From NCBI GenBank assembly GCA_002346435.1, contig DDZT01000119.1, forward strand, positions 1 through 14,665: 14,665 nucleotides of DNA, written 5' to 3'. The number at the start of each line of letters is the position of its first letter. The stretch's first letter is position 1. This document shows positions 13,552 through 14,665 of the stretch, one piece after another. Source of the stretch: Anaerolineales bacterium UBA3001. GTDB taxonomy: Bacteria; Chloroflexota; Anaerolineae; Anaerolineales; UBA11657. Both the position numbers and the translations under genes were made by a program. Under the pieces are notes generated by a model. That model was not told where the DNA came from. It did no database searches and saw only the letters and a list, made by a program, of their open reading frames with translations.

Positions 13552-14502
13552 ATGACTATAACAGCCACTTCAGTAGATAATAAATCCATAGTGAATAACG
13601 CCATTTCTCTTGATACTATTCCACTATCTAATGTGGAGGTAACTCGAGACTCATACAAGGGCAAAATTGATCCAGATTGGTGTCCGGGTTGTGGGGACTT
13701 TGGTGTGCTTACAGCAATGCAAAAAGCTTTATCTGAATTAGATAAGCAGCCTCATGAAGTAATAACTATTAGTGGTATCGGATGTTCCTCAAATTTACCG
13801 GGATTCATAAATACATATGGTATGCATACTTTGCATGGTCGTGCTTTAGCAGTAGCTACTGGTATGAAGATGGCTAATCATGAGATGACTGTTATGGTAA
13901 CTGGCGGTGATGGAGATGGGTTTGGTATAGGTGGGAACCATCTGATGCATACAATGCGTAGAAATGTTGATCTAACTTATATTGTTATGGATAATCAAAT
14001 ATATGGATTGACAACAGGACAGACTTCGCCAACTAGTCGTTTAGGTATGCAGACTAAAAGTACACCTGAGGGCAATATAGAAAACCCAATCAATCCTATA
14101 CCATTAGCAATGGTTGGTGGTGCAACTTTTGTAGCACGTGCTTTTAGTGGGCAGCAGGCCCATTTGGTTGACATTCTAAAACAAGCTATTGTTCATAAAG
14201 GTTTTTCTATTGTTGATGTTTTCAGTCCTTGTGTTACATATAATAAGGACAATACATACAAATGGTTTAAGAGCAGAGTCAGGAAGTTGGAAGACGAAAA
14301 TCATGACCCGACTGATTTTCATGCGGCTCTTGATAAGGGTTATGAATGGGGTGATGAGATTCCAATAGGATTGTTCTGGAAGAAAGATTTACCTGCATTA
14401 CATGATCTTGAACCTATTTTGCATGAAGGTGGACCATTAGCATATCGTCCTTTAGGAATAAGCAAATCCCAATCTGAAAGCTTGATGGCTGAAATGATGT
14501 AA
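13552..14502 (+). CDS. korB: 2-oxoacid:ferredoxin oxidoreductase beta subunit (KorB type)
   Basis: This is the thiamine pyrophosphate-binding subunit that partners KorA. The protein has 316 residues. The four cysteines that hold the [4Fe-4S] cluster are visible: C44 and C47 in WCPGCG, C78 in GIGCSS and C227 in FSPCVTYN. The TPP/Mg motif is GGDGDGFGIGGNH (118-130) with N148 in MDNQIYGLTTGQTSPTS. The N-terminal ~30 residues before YKGKIDPDWCPGCGD are poorly conserved. A start further in cannot be excluded, since only a GAGAGAG string lies before the ATG. No separate delta subunit with two further clusters follows within the window, as usual for two-subunit KorAB enzymes, so electrons should pass straight to a free ferredoxin. 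Confidence 0.93.
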   Translation: MTITATSVDNKSIVNNAISLDTIPLSNVEVTRDSYKGKIDPDWCPGCGDFGVLTAMQKALSELDKQPHEVITISGIGCSSNLPGFINTYGMHTLHGRALAVATGMKMANHEMTVMVTGGDGDGFGIGGNHLMHTMRRNVDLTYIVMDNQIYGLTTGQTSPTSRLGMQTKSTPEGNIENPINPIPLAMVGGATFVARAFSGQQAHLVDILKQAIVHKGFSIVDVFSPCVTYNKDNTYKWFKSRVRKLEDENHDPTDFHAALDKGYEWGDEIPIGLFWKKDLPALHDLEPILHEGGPLAYRPLGISKSQSESLMAEMM

Positions 14503-14599
14503 TTGCGTCTGGATTATTAGCCAAATTATTGATCCGCTTTTGTTGTTCTCCTTTGTCTTGGACAATGTATAAATTAGTCTTTGTGTGACAAAGTTGGTT

Positions 14600-14629
14600 T
14601 TGCTTTGTAGAAAATGAAGCAATTTTTTT
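14600..14629 (+). terminator. Probable weak intrinsic terminator after korB
   Basis: TTGCTT (14600-14605) can pair with AAGCAA (14617-14622) across an 11-base loop, directly followed by seven T (14623-14629). A competing stem ACAAAG/CTTTGT overlaps it (14588-14593 with 14603-14608). The stem is short and AT-rich, so termination would be inefficient, but nothing better follows korB before the window ends. Confidence 0.4.
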
Positions 14630-14634
14630 GAGAT

Positions 14635-14665
14635 TGTCTGTCTATCAATCGATCGATCAATCAAT
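14635..14665. repeat. Degenerate period-4 tract (NATC/TGTC units) at the window edge
   Basis: After the possible korB terminator the sequence runs in four-base steps ending in TC: TGTC, TGTC, TATC, AATC, GATC, GATC, AATC, then AAT at the edge. It contains no gene that I can support. It may continue beyond the window. Confidence 0.5.

Noticed and set aside
1..14665. CRISPR arrays, insertion sequences, prophage or defence genes
   Set aside because: No regularly spaced repeats, transposase, integrase or terminal inverted repeats were seen; the content is mainly core genes.

Overview
The window is a slice of an AT-rich bacterial chromosome that carries mostly housekeeping genes. I infer a member of the Chloroflexota, probably a marine SAR202/Dehalococcoidia-type lineage. 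The grounds are a GT39-type membrane protein ending in the FVHL/GGTYPTS/W..GE beta-domain typical of Chloroflexota glycosyltransferases, a GroEL that reads like Chloroflexota homologues, a threonyl-tRNA synthetase without a TGS domain, and a gamma-alpha fused 2-oxoacid:ferredoxin oxidoreductase. No marker in the window fixes the genus. There is no CRISPR array, transposase, integrase or attachment site, and nothing points to recent transfer.

Layout. 1-1254 (+) is the 3' part of a membrane glycosyltransferase-like gene that is cut by the window edge. It converges on a two-gene minus-strand unit: a PIG-L/LmbE-type deacetylase (2598-3371) followed after 6 bases by a PDZ-containing S41 peptidase-like lipoprotein (1296-2591). 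The lipoprotein lacks both residues of the usual Ser/Lys catalytic dyad. serC (3528-4622, +) is divergent from this unit and ends at a perfect bidirectional terminator. That terminator also serves the converging groES-groEL operon (4708-6693, -), which has a textbook sigma-A promoter and a perfect CIRCE operator for HrcA. Upstream on the same strand are thrS (6887-8686), tRNA-Val(GAC) (8881-8954) with its own promoter, and ridA (9012-9398).

9512-10312 (+) is surE, divergent from ridA. It ends in an 11-bp hairpin that includes its stop codon. Three small minus-strand genes follow: an acidic soluble protein (10361-10720), a two-TM protein (10786-11136) and an EthD-fold protein (11191-11511) that looks leaderless. 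The window closes with korA-korB (11687-14502, +), the gamma/alpha and beta subunits of a 2-oxoacid (probably 2-oxoglutarate):ferredoxin oxidoreductase, followed by a weak terminator and a degenerate period-4 tract at the edge.

How the genes fit together. groES/groEL and CIRCE form a heat-shock circuit whose repressor gene hrcA is not in the window. serC, thrS, ridA and tRNA-Val serve amino acid metabolism and translation; RidA hydrolyses reactive enamines made by PLP enzymes, although being near serC does not show a link. korAB feeds or withdraws carbon at the 2-oxoglutarate node using ferredoxin. I see no clear new multi-gene system. The best leads are the apparently inactivated S41 lipoprotein paired with the PIG-L deacetylase, and the small unrecognised proteins at 10361-11136.
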